From: Chrysopilus asiliformis
Taxonomy: Eukaryota; Arthropoda; Insecta; Diptera; Rhagionidae
Assembly: GCA_964034945.1 (NCBI GenBank)
Contig: OZ035962.1
Coordinates: 25,417,030 to 25,481,029, forward strand
Direction: 5' to 3'
DNA: 64,000 nucleotides
Part shown: positions 46,986-58,942 of the stretch, one piece after another
Numbering within the stretch: the stretch's first letter is position 1
Layout of the letters: every line of letters begins with the position of its first letter
The notes under the pieces: model-generated
Told to the model about the DNA's origin: nothing
What the model saw: only the letters and a program-made list of their open reading frames with translations
Databases searched by the model: none
Program-made: the position numbers and the translations under genes

Positions 46986-47477
46986 TCGCTCGATTTGCTA
47001 TCTCAAATGGTCCCATTTCAATACAGTTCAGTGAATCAAAACGAGTCAAGTAAGAGCGAGATAACCGTATGAAAATAAATATAGTCCTCTCGTTTAAACC
47101 GTGAGCTGTCAAAAGAAAATAGACTTTCGGAATGGTGTTGGCGCCTAAAGTTATTTGTTTGAGCCTAAAGTTAGTCTCAAACTTGTGAAATTTGAATTTC
47201 GCGGCAAACTAAATTTGAATTTCGCGACCTTATACAGTTCAGTGGATGCGTTCAAGTACGATAAAGAGGGAAATACTTTTGGGGCCATTTTTCAGCAGAG
47301 CTTTGTATGGTGACGGTTGTTCTATGTTATGTAGTTCTGTGGAAAAAATCGATTTGTGTAACAAAATATTTATAAAAAAAATACATTTGTGTGGAAACGA
47401 GTGGTGCAATTGGATTTTAATATATCGAACTGTAATGTAAAATCCAAATCTAAACACTCAAAATGTATCTCAAAAGT
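46986..47477. other. Non-coding DNA with short direct repeats
   Basis: gagcctaaagtta and aatttgaatttcgcg are each repeated within 47130-47225. cagttcagtg occurs at 47024 and 47236. No gene. Confidence 0.35.
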
Positions 47478-47700
47478 TGTGTCTCAAAAGTTTTCGCTTG
47501 TGGCGCATTTATTTTCGTTAATGTTTCCATAAATTCAGCTTGATTAAACAAATGTGGTGCGTCAAGAGCACGAAAAATTGAGTTAATTTTCGCTTGCGAC
47601 TGTATAGCTCTGTATTTAAACCTTATCGCCGCACTATGTGTAAGAAATTTTACCTGCGGCGCACATTTAATAATTGTGTTTGCCCGGGATTTGTTTTCCC
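47478..47700. mobile_element. H-family fragment
   Basis: Holds gcttgtggcgcatttatttt, gcttgcgactgtatagc and cctgcggcgcacatttaat. No ends. Confidence 0.45.
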
Positions 47701-49227
47701 GGTTTTCATACAAGGCATGCTTTATTCTCCAAATAAAACTTATTGTTTTGGTGTTGTGCAGGCGATATTTTTGAATTTTCGAGGAATTTTTTTTTAATGT
47801 TTCGGAGAGGGCCCCCTAATTTCAATCACCACCACCACCGTCCTTCCCCTGTCTTCGAGCCTATGGCTGGTCAAGACAACAAAAGCGATTTTTTCTAATC
47901 AAGACGAGGTTTTTAAGACGTATTTTTGTGTGGACATGCGATTGTGACCCAAGACAAAGTTAAATTGTGAATCTACCCCTCAGGTGTTGTACTACAGAGA
48001 ACCGAAATAACTTTCCAAATATCAAAATTCATTGAGGCAAATAAAACAGAAGCACTTTTAAAGTATTTTCTTAATATCCAAGGAATCTACATCTTTGCTC
48101 TGGCGATATTCAACCCTGAAGCTTCATTCTATTTCTCTCCTAGCCCCAAAATTTATATTTTTGGAATCTGCACGGGCTCGTTTTGCCTTCAAATATAGAC
48201 GAAAATTCCACTATTTCATGGTTGTCGAAGAGGATTTTCCCATTTCACTTTTCCTCCTTTTTATACTATGGCGAACATGAAAATTCTTTCTAAACAATTC
48301 ATATGAATTGAATATAAGACGAAACAAGGCAGAGCAGATACTGTACGAAGAATCGGCAGGAATTCAATAAGAATAGAATAAAATTGAGGATTAGGCCAGC
48401 TCCTTGGAAGGACCACCACAGCTGCTCGAATATATACAATGAAAGGAAGTGGCGGTAACACAAAGAGCCATGAATCCTTGTTGTGTCTACCTTTACTATA
48501 AAATATCCGATAGTCGGCTATATACAGATATGCACATAAAATTGAAACACTTACCGAGAAATATATGTGAGCAATTTAAAAGCATTTTAAATAACATTTT
48601 TATCGTGTTATCTAAAACGAGAATAGATGAAGAAAAAAAAACAATGTGAAACATTCCAATAGTTTCAGTTATCACATTTTAAATTTGCTGTTATTTGTTG
48701 TTCCTTAAATTTTATCTACATTATTTGTCTAGAAAATTGTTCTATTCCCATGTACCTTTGGGGAAATTGAGAAACTTGAATTGCTTTGGGGTTCAAATTA
48801 TTTCGTGTTTTGCATCCGATGCACGTTTACAAATACTTTAATATTAATGGGCTCTTATTTTGTATTATTCTATTATAGTAAATGAATGGAGAATTTTATT
48901 TAACTTCATTTCGTATTTATTTATTTTGTCTCCCAAAAGAGTGGTTTTTTTCTTCAAGAACTTGTAAACTGTTTTTAAGCCTCAAAGTGCATTTAAAGTT
49001 CTATGGGAGAAGACATTTGGCCCCTATACAAGAAGAGAAAAAAAGTAAGGGTGTTATCGATGGCTGAAACCGAAGACCACCGAAACAACAAAATTGTGTA
49101 AAACAAACTTTTTTTACGAAAACAGAAGAAAAAGAATTAGGAAATGTTGCACGCAGGTGAGTTTTTTTTAAACAGAATGCGGTCCAAAGATTTAAATCAA
49201 GGGCTGCAAAGTCCCAAGTGAAAACTA
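47701..49227. other. AT-rich non-coding DNA
   Basis: No supported gene. Short ORFs at 48095-48280, 48449-48649 and 48882-49067 have no domain or splice support. Confidence 0.35.
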
Positions 49228-49350
49228 ATGCCTGGATCAGACATGGCTGCACTGCGTGAAGAAAACTGCAAATTTTTGCAGCAGCTGCAGTTTCTTTGGC
49301 AGTTTTCTTCATGCAGCGCTGCAAAAGTCGCCTATGTCTATTCCAAGCAT
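49228..49350. mobile_element. Palindromic MITE, about 120 bp
   Basis: Arms pair from the ends (atgcctggatcagacatgg with ctatgtctattccaagcat) to the centre (gcgtgaagaaaactgc with gcagttttcttcatgc). A small gcagcagctgcag palindrome lies at the tip. No clear target duplication. Confidence 0.55.
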
Positions 49351-49389
49351 CACTTAATTTTTCGCGCTCTCAACATTTCATAAATAATG

Positions 49390-49675
49390 GCAAGGGAAAT
49401 TGTAGAAATACCATTAACAAAAAAAGCGCTGCAGTCAAAATCTATTGAAATGCATGCGCTTTTTATGGAAAATCGTTGAATAAATGCACCGCAGGCGAAT
49501 GAAATGTAATTTGCAGCGACTCACAGCTGAAATAGAGTAATTTCTGCAATTTAGTGATCGTTACAAGTTTGATAAATTATAACATTTAATTGAAAAATCC
49601 GGAACAGAAGCATAGTATCCGGGACGCCTACATTGGGGACTGTCCTGGACATTCCAGGGCGTATGGTCATCCTAC
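49390..49675. mobile_element. H-family element (right half)
   Basis: GC words at about 49423 and 49485 (aaaaaagcgctgcagtc, atgcaccgcaggcgaat) and the right end gggcgtatggtcatcctac. Confidence 0.5.
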
Positions 49676-49699
49676 ACGCAGAGAAAAAATAATAATTCT

Positions 49700-49870
49700 A
49701 ACTATTTTATAATGTGGAATCGTAAATTACTAAAATAGTTAATTACAGTTACAAAAATAGTCAAAATCGGATATTTTTACTTTAAATTTAACTACTTAGT
49801 AGTAAATTTTACTATTTTGTAGTTAAATTGACAATTTTTCTTGTAATTAAAATAAACTATTTTAGTTTAG
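49700..49870. repeat. Family G repeat, copy 2
   Basis: Same phrase order as 21988-22140 (actaaaatagttaatt, aaaatagtcaaaatcgg, tagttaaattgac). It follows a tacacgcagagaaaaa MITE-like end, which may be its true left end. Confidence 0.5.
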
Positions 49871-50582
49871 CCCCGATTCTCCATTATAAAATGGTTTTTT
49901 TTATTAGCGTATACTAAAATACCACCTCTAGATTATCTAATTAACAATTTTAATGCGTTTTTTTGTTTTTTCCCCTCATTAAAAAAAAATGCTAACAAAA
50001 AATATTTAAATTGAAGTATTTGATCATAAATGTGTCGCTCACTGATTGCGCTAACATGACAAACCGTAATATATTTAAATTTTCCAGCTCAAAACATAAA
50101 AAGGATAACATGTTAAACATATACACGCGAAATGGTAGAAAATGTTAAAATTAGAGGACATTTATGAATGCTATAGCAAATCTTATTTGTTTAAAACTGT
50201 CACAATGTTGCGCATCAATTAATATTACATCAGATTTGATAAAGGACAGTTCAAAATCCTAACATATTTCATTTTCCCTGCATAACAATAAACAAGAATT
50301 TTAGGTGTTTTCAATTTAAATGTAAGTCATGTAACCAATTTAAATATTCACCATCAGAACGAACATAAGTTTGAGTATCAGTGCTGAGATTATTATACAA
50401 ATTTCAACAAAACTCGAAATAGAAAGGGTCTAACCGTCACCCTATCCTTAAACGCACCACGGAACGATACAACATGCCTACGCATAAATATTACTAGCGC
50501 GACAGCATTTAAAATTTTTTGGCCCGTATTACAAATTAATCCCGGTCTGACATTTTCCAAATTACATTAAAATTATTTCCAG

Positions 50583-50899
50583 TGCCGCAAATTTTGTACA
50601 GACACGAAAAAAGACAGGAGATTTGGGCACCCCGGGACAAATACGTTACAATTTACTATAAGGATGATTCACAAGGGACACCGAACCAGCCCACAATTTC
50701 AAAAAGACATCTCAATCTAGGCGCTACCGTAGGTCAGAGCTTTGAAAATTCCATCCCCGAGGATAACAACAACAACACCAGCAGCATTTTTACATATTAT
50801 TTACAAGAGGGGGCAAAAAGACTTGAAAAAAAAGTGCAGAGGTGGATACAAGTAGAGAGAACATCATTTGTTTACCAGAAAAACCCACCTTATATTTAA
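50583..50899 (+). CDS. Candidate terminal exon, 105 codons (phase 1 in), unassigned
   Basis: An acceptor ttatttccag ends at 50582. From it, phase 1 is open to a TAA at 50897-50899. The protein runs xPQILYRHEKRQEIWAP, KYVTIYYKDDSQGTPNQ, an Asn run (DNNNNTS) and a Tyr/Lys-rich end (RTSFVYQKNPPYI). There are no cysteines, signal or membrane segment. Composition is less AT-biased than flanking DNA. A last coding exon fits best. Its phase fits the micro-exon at 44167 and the exon at 11520, so it may be an alternative 3' end of the same unit, or a different gene. No family is recognised. Confidence 0.4.
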
Positions 50900-52614
50900 T
50901 ATACGATTTGGTAAAAGTAAAAAATCTCATCTCATGAACAACGTCCATTTGTTACAGGGAGGTTAAAAGCTCAACAGTGGATACTGTAGATTATATACTG
51001 GTTTACAGTAGAAATATTAGAAAAATCCATCGTTTTCGGGAAAACCACGTAACTAGCATGGCATAATAGAAAACAATTCGACCTGATAAGAAAAGCCCAT
51101 AATTTGTGAGAATATCTTCGACCTTTATATAATATCTTCTTCAGAAGACATATAGTAAAATTTCAGCACAATCAGTTTCGTGATTTCTGAGCTAGGGGCT
51201 ATCTTAACCTCAGCCTTTTCGTTACCTATGCCTCGAAAAATACGAAACAAGTCAAAAGGATTGACTATCTCTTAAGTAAACTTTTCTTTCACTTATTTCT
51301 ATCACTGTTATTTATTTTCTTTAGCTAAAAAAAATATTTCTTACGCTCATTTTCCAAAAATGTCTATACCGGTATTTTTTTTAAAGTATGAAATTGCAGT
51401 TTCAAAGAATAGTGTGGAAAATTTTGGCCCTCCGTTACTCCAAACCGTGTTTGACTGTATTTGATAGCTAAATATCTTGCCTAAAGAACTTCATTTACAT
51501 ACCCATACCAAACTCTGACTTCCATTTGGGAATCTTTTATCGTGAATATATAGATAGGCGAACCTGAATCAACCCATATCCTGTATAAGATCCTATTTCC
51601 CTTGACATTCGAACGAGATTTTATTATTTACATCCTATGAAAATTTAAGAAGTTTTTCCAGGTTGACAGACATGATTTTATGGGATGCGTTGCTCATGAT
51701 ATATGTGCAAAATGGGACCTTAAAGTTTGCCTCAATATTTGTTGGTAATCTCATAGCGTAAAAGCTTCTAAATAGACACGAAAATAGATTCAAATACAAT
51801 ATAGACGTATATCTAAATAACTGATGGTCTCTATTGAAACCAAATACATATTAGAAATTTTTCGCTTTGCCGAAGCTACTATTCATTGTGGATATTTTGA
51901 GCCCCGGGTAAAAGGGTAAAAAGGGGCATGCAATAAAATATAAATGGATATCAAAATAGAAAAAAATAACTTTAACTGGAATGTTGTAAACTATCGAAAT
52001 ACGAAACTGAAAGTCAAGAAAATTTTATGACATGAAAAGGTAGTTTTGGGCAGCTTAAGTAGCTTTAAGGGAAAAAGGTTCTCTGGTTACGATGACGATA
52101 ATAAACTGCCTTTTTATCCATTTCATGTTACTATACAGATCCACAATCAGACCGTTCCAGTTACGTGTCCGTATCCGGACACTTTTCTTGGTCCACTCGG
52201 CCGTCTAAATTTTTAATTCAACCAATGGAAATTACTTTGCAATCAAACCCGAAACAAATTGTTCGATTTAGGATATATAAACCATTGAATGAGTACTAAG
52301 GGTTATAAAATTGTTAAGAAATTGAAATGCCGGTTAGTGCAGTTTTATATATTTAAATTTGGTAGTAAACCTTATCCCGATTTTAAAATAATTTATTGAT
52401 TTCGGAATGGCATTTAAGTGCAACCAGTAAAGTTTTTGCGGTAACTGGTAAATTGGATATCGTAAGAAAATGTAATCTGTTGATGTTCTGTTCGGTTTAA
52501 GTAACATTTTTCAATCTATATAAATATATAAAATCGTTTGTCCTGACTGACTTACTGACTAATCAACCCCCATCCCAAACCCCTGGAGCTAGAAATCGTT
52601 AAGGGACACTAAAA
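50900..52614. other. AT-rich non-coding DNA
   Basis: No supported gene. An AATAAA near 51930 could serve the exon ending at 50899 but is over 1 kb away. No shared repeat. Confidence 0.35.
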
Positions 52615-53460
52615 AAAATTGTGAAGGTGTAATAAACATAAGAAAACTACAATTGCCAGGGGCCAATCATCGAATACTCTACATATTTGAGGACAGACAA
52701 AATTTTTATGAAAAAAATCCATTGGTATGGGAGAGAGGAGTAGGAGTTGTCCCATTGGATTTTGATGTATGGAATGAGTATGTAAAATCATATTCTAAAT
52801 ACATTTTACCTTTATAAAATTTTCAATACTACTCACCGTTTTCGAGGAAATTGCAAAAAACTGTTTTGTAAGGACAGGGGAAGGAATGGCCTGATTTTGA
52901 CCGTTCAAGAAATTAGCCCTTTAGTTATAGAAAACTAGCTTGCATACCCGTCGTTGCCGGGTTAAGTTTTTTCAATTTTTTTTGATGGTCTATGTTGGAG
53001 CTAAACTTCAGGCCAATCGGCTCGGTAGTTTCCCCGCGAAAGGGTAACATAAAGGAAGAGCTAAGTTTCGAAATCACTTTACCCCCTCCCCTTACTCCCC
53101 CCACCCCTCGCGCTACTTTTCCGTATGTCTATGTTGGAACCAGAACTACCACAGACACTCATGCCAAATTTCAAGCCAATCGGTTCAGCCGTTTTTGCGT
53201 GAAAGAGGAACAGACAGACAGACAGACAGACAGACACCAACTCATTTTTATATATTAGTATGATTATGATTATGATATGATATGATTTTAAACTATAGAA
53301 AATTTTAAGTCTCTAGCTCAATCCTTTTGAAACTTATGGTGTTCGCGGACGGACGGACATGCGGAAATCAAAATCTTTTGTCATCCCAAACACCGGGAGT
53401 TGATTTTTGTGTCCGACGATTGGTTCGATGCGTCACAAACGTAACCAATACCAAAGCAGG
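52615..53460 (+). mobile_element. Family B element with a Helitron inside
   Basis: The longest family B copy. Left part aataaacataagaaaactac ... gaaaaaaatccattggtat; right part tctagctcaatccttttgaa, gcggacggacggacatgcgg and atcttttgtcatcccaaaca. The two parts are split by the Helitron at 52935-53263. B shares phrases with family A (catattctaaat, aattt.aagtctctagctca), so A and B are probably related DINE-like families. Confidence 0.6.
52935..53263 (-). mobile_element. Non-autonomous Helitron, family C, complete copy
   Basis: Read on the minus strand it starts TCATACTAATATATAAA after an A and ends with hairpin ACCCGGCAACGACGGGT, then CTAG (plus 52938-52935) and a T. Near the 5' end is a GTCT tract of at least five units. 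It is shorter than the copy at 1322 by internal deletion. Confidence 0.82.
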
Positions 53461-54176
53461 AAATTCAAATATTCTGCTAAAATACTTGTACCCAATTGTG
53501 CAGAGTGGATGTGTATGGCTTAAAATCATAAGCTATGAATAATTTTTTTAAAAATCTTTTTTTCTGAATATTTAGACTGAAATTTCCAAATTTAATCCTC
53601 TAAGCTTCCCTTTCATCAATTCAATATTAATGGGAAAATGTGTCTTTTATTCGCACAGCCCACTACTAAATATGGAAAAAGATCTATTAGGTATTGAAAA
53701 ATTATGATACATAATGAAATCTTTTCTTTTTTTTTATCTAATGTCATTCTGTTTGTCATTTTATCGAAATTGTTTTGTATTCGTCATCGACGAAAATATC
53801 GACAATGTTGGGGAAAAATACCCAAGGGAAATTTAATCTCCGACAGAATTATTTCAATACCTTTTGCAAGTTTCAATGTTATGTTATACATATTTATTAT
53901 TATTATTGTTACGATTATAAGCCGCTTGGCTATATTATAGGTGTGCACATAATATAGTATAGCAATAATAGTAAGCAAACAATTTATTATATCGCACAAT
54001 TGAATAATTGTCATGTCATTCAATAACAAAAGCTTCTAATAAATGGATTTTTGGTGAATCAATTTCATATAATATCTAATTTATTCAAAAGCGTATATCT
54101 TTCGGCTCTGTTTCTCTATCATTTTTGTGAAAATGACGAAATTAAATTGGCATCAATTCGCTCGCTCGCGTTCACC
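53461..54176. other. AT-rich non-coding DNA
   Basis: (ATT)n-type runs near 53890-53910. No supported gene. Confidence 0.35.
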
Positions 54177-54272
54177 ATGCGAATTACTATGAATCCCATG
54201 GATCCGGCTGGATATCCATCGCATCCCATACCATTTCAGCCGCCATCAGAATATGAATATGCGTATCTATAA
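54177..54272 (+). CDS. Small ORF or 3' coding fragment, doubtful
   Basis: ATG at 54177 opens 31 codons beginning MRITMNPMDPAGYPSHPI, ending EYEYAYL and TAA. The frame is also open upstream to 54051, but there is no good acceptor in between. The Pro/Tyr-rich, low-bias sequence looks protein-like compared with its surroundings. It could be a micropeptide, a C-terminal exon or chance. Confidence 0.2.
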   Translation: MRITMNPMDPAGYPSHPIPFQPPSEYEYAYL

Positions 54273-55623
54273 GATAAATAAATAATAATGAAACCTAAAC
54301 CATCACGAACAGCATAAAAGAGCGTAAAATTCTATTTTCCTGTCATGACAATAAACCGTGGCTAAGCCAATATTCGCTTCGCATAGGCAAACACCAACCA
54401 AAAAAAAAATCCATTCAATAAATATAAATAAAGTTGCGAGTTGGATGAGGAAAAAAAATTGAAAGGAAAAAAGTTAAACAACAGCATAGGGAGGACTCAT
54501 CGTGACAATTCAATTTTCTTATCGGAAAAGGCGGCACATTTCACATACTTAGAAAAGAAGTTAAGCGTCAAAAAGGCTAAAAAAAGAAGCTGATTGTAAA
54601 CCCATGGCCACAATTGTTAGCACGGATGGGAGACGAGTAGAATCCAGACGATGAAGCTAAACGCCAAGAGGCAAAATGTGTCACATAGTATAACTTACAA
54701 AATTAAAACGTGACATGGCAGAAACATTTGTCACAATCAATAGAGACTCCCGAAATCCAAAGACCCCAATTCCATCGGCTGTGAAGTGTGCCCACTCCCC
54801 GGCTTCTTTGTCCATGTCCATCTTCTTATAACACGCATTTTCGTCTTTAGCTTCTCGCACTTCTTACCATCGCATTTTGCAAAAACTTACCCTGCTTGCC
54901 CATTCCAGTGGCGCCCTTTACAACGTAAGGTTGATTCTTTTCAATCACTTTAACTAACAGCAAAAGTAAAGGCTCGAAAAAGGTCTACTGGTACACGCCA
55001 CCATACCAAAAGTTTCAACTGTACGCTCCACACAATCTTGGCCTAAAATCTTAAAGTCAACTCCAACCAACATCACGCCAAGCAAGACAGTCGAAGTCAA
55101 CCAGAAGAAGTGAATCTTCTGGTGGCTTTCTTAAGCCAAAGCCCAACCAAGAAGTAACAAAATGATTAATTGCTTTTTAATCGAGTCGTTAGTCAGGGTC
55201 CAACCCCAACCAAAATATATATAAAAATCCTCCATTCTTTACTCGTTCCTTACATTGTTGGACATTGTTGGTGGAATTTTGTGTATAAGAAGATCGCTTT
55301 CTTGGCAATTGACTTCTGTTCTAAAGTGTCATTAATACCAATACAATATAATATGAAATATATTTTCTTTTGCTCGGGGTGAACTCAAAACTCTAAAAGC
55401 TTAACATGAAAAATAAATAAAAAAAATAATATCACACGATATCAGCTGTCACAGCACGAGAAATGCTTATTTCACAATTCTTGGAGAAAAACCACTTTTC
55501 ACTTTGATCTAATGAAGTCTCAGCCACTTAAATGTTATTTTAGAACACTGTTTAGATCACTGCGAAATGCTTTTAAGATATTAAGAAATTCAGAAATCAT
55601 TCCGAAACTAGAAAATCCTAAAC
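54273..55623. other. Non-coding DNA with a less AT-rich stretch
   Basis: 54480-55150 is more GC-balanced. Short coding-like runs appear in several frames on both strands (for example VIEKNQPYVVKGATGM on minus, ending at a GTAAGT at 54893), each broken by stops. This may be a decayed gene. I cannot name it. Confidence 0.3.
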
Positions 55624-55627
55624 TTAA

Positions 55628-55845
55628 CACGTTCGTGACATTTGCTTTTTCAACTTTTTTTACATTTGGACATCGTGTACCACGGGTGGTACACTAGCGA
55701 TTTGTTTTCTGGCGGTTGTGCGCCATCGGTGGTACACGGTGCGTGTTTGTATATTACTTCCACAAAAAAACTACCGCACTATTTACTAGCGCGGTTTTAA
55801 AAAACTGTACATGTACCACCAGTGGTACACGATGTCACGAACGTG
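55628..55845. mobile_element. piggyBac-type MITE, TTAA-flanked
   Basis: TTAA at 55624-55627 and 55846-55849 borders inverted ends CACGTTCGTGACA / TGTCACGAACGTG. TTAA duplication is specific to piggyBac-type elements. Inside are two short palindromes, gtgtaccac-gg-gtggtacac (55675-55694) and gtaccaccagtggtac (55813-55828). No coding. Confidence 0.8.
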
Positions 55846-55849
55846 TTAA

Positions 55850-56610
55850 AGACGTATCGGAAATTAAATCGTGAATTGACGAATGCGTGTAAATGTAATA
55901 ACGGCGCAGAAATTCATAATTATGGCATTCCTCGATTGACGACATTTTTGGACGGGTAAAATGCGAGATTTTGCTTCGTATTTCTTGCAAATCTAGCATC
56001 GTATATAAAATTTTTAACTGAAGGTCGAAATCAAGGGATGCGTGTGCGTACTAGCCCCCAACCCTCTCCGCACTATCCTCAAACAACCACACTCCGAGAC
56101 TGACTTTAAAAAATGTGTATCTAAAATTTTCAAGCTCACCCGAAATTCTAAAAACGACTTTAAAATTCGTCACGAAAAAAATGCCAAACTTTAATTTTTA
56201 GAATTCTTTTAATCTTCGGCGGCAAAAATACATTTCGAAAGGATTAATAAAGAACCCGCAATAATCTTTTCCATAAATCTCATTCCCGAAACCAATGAAT
56301 AAATTATGCGATCATTTTTTATGTAAACACGAATAAAACTACTACAAAGTATTAATTAGTAAAAGTCTCTTAATCTCTGGAGAAGTTATGATCATGTTTT
56401 GAGTTATGATAATTCTGGGAAAAGGGAAAATTTAGTCCAATTGATGTTAGATTTTAACTCTTTAAAATTGGTATCTAAATTTCCTGGAAACAAAAGCGTA
56501 ATGATTGGGCACCTCAGCACAACTAATCCGTGTCCATCCACCCTGAGTGCAAAAAAGACTCATAAATGAGCTAAAAGGATTCATGTTCGGGTACATAAAT
56601 AATTAATTAC
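55850..56610. other. AT-rich non-coding DNA
   Basis: No supported gene or shared repeat. Confidence 0.4.
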
Positions 56611-57036
56611 CTTTGGAAAAGTACTTTTCCTTTATTTCTTGTTTCGGCGATGCTACGGCCGCAAACAAAAGGGACTGGCCACGTTTTAGACACACGAAAG
56701 GCATCGCGTTTCCTTCCTTGTTTTTTCCCCATCTTAATACCCAGCGGGGTAAATAAAAAAAATAAGCTTTTCTGTCGAAGGTCCGTGCGGTTTCGGGTAT
56801 ACTTTTATTTATGAGGTTGCACAGACAGGCGGTGTGTAGAAAGGGGTTATAATCCCATTTACCACCTGCGGGGTATTCGCCCAGTTCTACGTTCATTCGG
56901 GAAGTTATGGTCGCCATTAGGAAAAACATGAATTGGAATGGAATGCTCCATTTTCTAGATAACCGAATTTTCAATAGTATACGAATGTACACAGGCGGCT
57001 CTTGTAGTCTTCCTGGATTTCCCTTTTCCAATTTCA
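56611..57036 (-). CDS. Candidate minus-strand exon, 142 codons, unassigned
   Basis: The longest unexplained minus ORF. It begins after an acceptor-like ATTATTCAG (minus, ends plus 57037) and ends at a donor-like AAAG-GTAATT (plus 56611/56610), phase 1 at both sides, with length a multiple of three. It contains IPFQFMFFLMATITS (weakly hydrophobic), GEYPAGGKWDYNPF and a Lys/Glu-rich end. There is no ATG before residue 37, so it would have to be internal. Composition is clearly less AT-rich than the flanks. The splice signals are mediocre and no family is recognised. It could be chance. Confidence 0.25.
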
Positions 57037-57038
57037 CT

Positions 57039-58028
57039 GAATAATTAAAGATCCGACTCGCTTATTTATCCGTTAATGACCGCATACCTAGCAAGTTGCT
57101 ACTAATTATCGCTCACTAAAATTTCCTTCGTACTTACATCGATAGCTTTGTAACGTCATGGGAAATGCGGTGGGTTAGGGGTGGTGGAGTAGTAAATTTC
57201 CCGACTTATGTTTTACGTGCTCAGCACCAAACCGAACAGATTTGATGCTAAATTGTAGTATAAACCGATAAAATCGTCAATGAGAGTGGACTTTGGTGTG
57301 TGGGATTGACTGCAAATGATGATTAGCGGGTGGTGACAACAAATTTTATGAGTTCATTGACTAGTTGTGGGGGTGTAGCAATAATTTACGTTTGCTCCAA
57401 TTTCACAAAACGGGTGAAAATTTATTTATATTCACGACATAAGTGAAATGATCATTTTATGTTCATCATGGGGCAAAAGGCCATGCAAAATGATTGAACA
57501 TTACTAGAGGCACACAGCATATACACATATATTTATAAATTCATTTATGTTGCTATTCGTAACATTGCTGAGGTTGATGTTGATGTCATGATTAATAAGC
57601 GGGTGTCAATTGAAATGTTGGCAATTTACGAAAATATTTTATGTTGTTCTACTGGAATATTCATATTGATGGTAATTTCTCTGTATTTCAATGTGCTAAA
57701 ATGCGGAAAATTTGCTACGAGAAACATAATTCACAGACACTTGTTGAATTCTATGCTAGAAACATCGATTACATCAGCAATTATTCGATTATTAAACAAT
57801 TTATGTTATGTAATGCAAAAATTTTCGGTTGTTAAATGGGTATTTTGTGGTATTTCTATTAAAAATACTATCTGCCAAATAAATTAATCAAATTTATTGA
57901 AATTATGGTAAATATTATAATTAATAAATATTAGGGAAGCTTGGCATATTAACCAAATAATTCCTAATTAAAATTTTGAAATATCGACAATTTCAAATAG
58001 AATCTTTTCCACTTTTTTATACGAAGTA
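57039..58028. other. AT-rich non-coding DNA
   Basis: No supported gene. Two overlapping ORFs (57588-57887, 57641-57835) are low-complexity. Confidence 0.35.
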
Positions 58029-58229
58029 CACTCAGAAAAATGGAGGCTAACTCGACGACCTACATACGGAGAAATTCTGAAATTAAGCCACCAACAGGTG
58101 AAGTAGGGCATTGGGAGCTGCACGAGTTGACCTTAGATAGGTTAACTCTGACCGCTAGCTGGCTTACAGAAACCTCTGTAAGGTCAGAGTTAACCTGACA
58201 AAAAGTTGACCTGGACATTTTTCTGAGTG
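58029..58229 (-). mobile_element. MITE family E, TA-flanked, copy 2
   Basis: Inverted relative to 9671-9942, with the same CACTCAGAAA ends, TA flanks and ggttaactctgacc/ggtcagagttaacc hairpin. It lacks about 70 bp present in copy 1. Confidence 0.75.
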
Positions 58230-58942
58230 TATAATAAAGTATTGTATTAATGAGAGCTAGGAGGTAGAAACCCCTTCCCCCTAACTTTTTTTAATCTAAT
58301 TACTGCCCAAAAAAAGTAAATTTTCGAAACTGGAACCAAAAATTCCGGAAAAAAATTTCAACATCGCTTTAAAGACTTTTTGTGTAAAATTTAATAACCG
58401 ATAATTTATGAAATTTCCCTGAAATTTAATATATTCAAAGCAAGGCTACTGATTTTTAATCAAAGCCCAATTAAAATCATAATTTTCACTTTAATCTTAT
58501 AAAGCTAAATAGCTAATCTACGTTTTCAATAGAAGCTTCAGTGAGCTTTGGTAGGGCATTTTGTATAACATTGTTAAAGGGACTCACCCTCAAACTCATC
58601 ATCATCCCACAAAATGTACGAATCATGCCGTTGGCAGTTCATAGCAAAGTTTCCCATTTCCACGAAATCGTTTTTCACGAGAAAAACGGTACAGAATTAA
58701 ACACAATACAATATAAACAGCACTTTACATTTTGTTCATTCTGTGTTAACGTTGGTCTGTAATTATTACCAAAATAATTGTCAAAATTATTACAATGAGT
58801 AGAATTAAGTGAACATTATAGATTTTCATTTCCATATAATTATTTGTAAATATATATTTCAAACAAATTCTATGAAATATTCAGGGTATTCGTGAAACCA
58901 GATAAAATTACCGATTGGTATTTGCGTATTTTTACCATAGTA
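58230..58942. other. AT-rich non-coding DNA
   Basis: No supported gene or shared repeat. Confidence 0.4.

Noticed and set aside
52992..53258. 88-codon ORF ending in KEEQTDRQTDRHQ (also minus 1322-1609)
   Set aside because: Lies entirely inside a Helitron; its Gln-Thr-Asp-Arg run is the GTCT microsatellite.
54480..55150. Possible ribosomal-protein or histone pseudogene
   Set aside because: Short protein-like runs only, in different frames; I could not match any known family well enough to name it.
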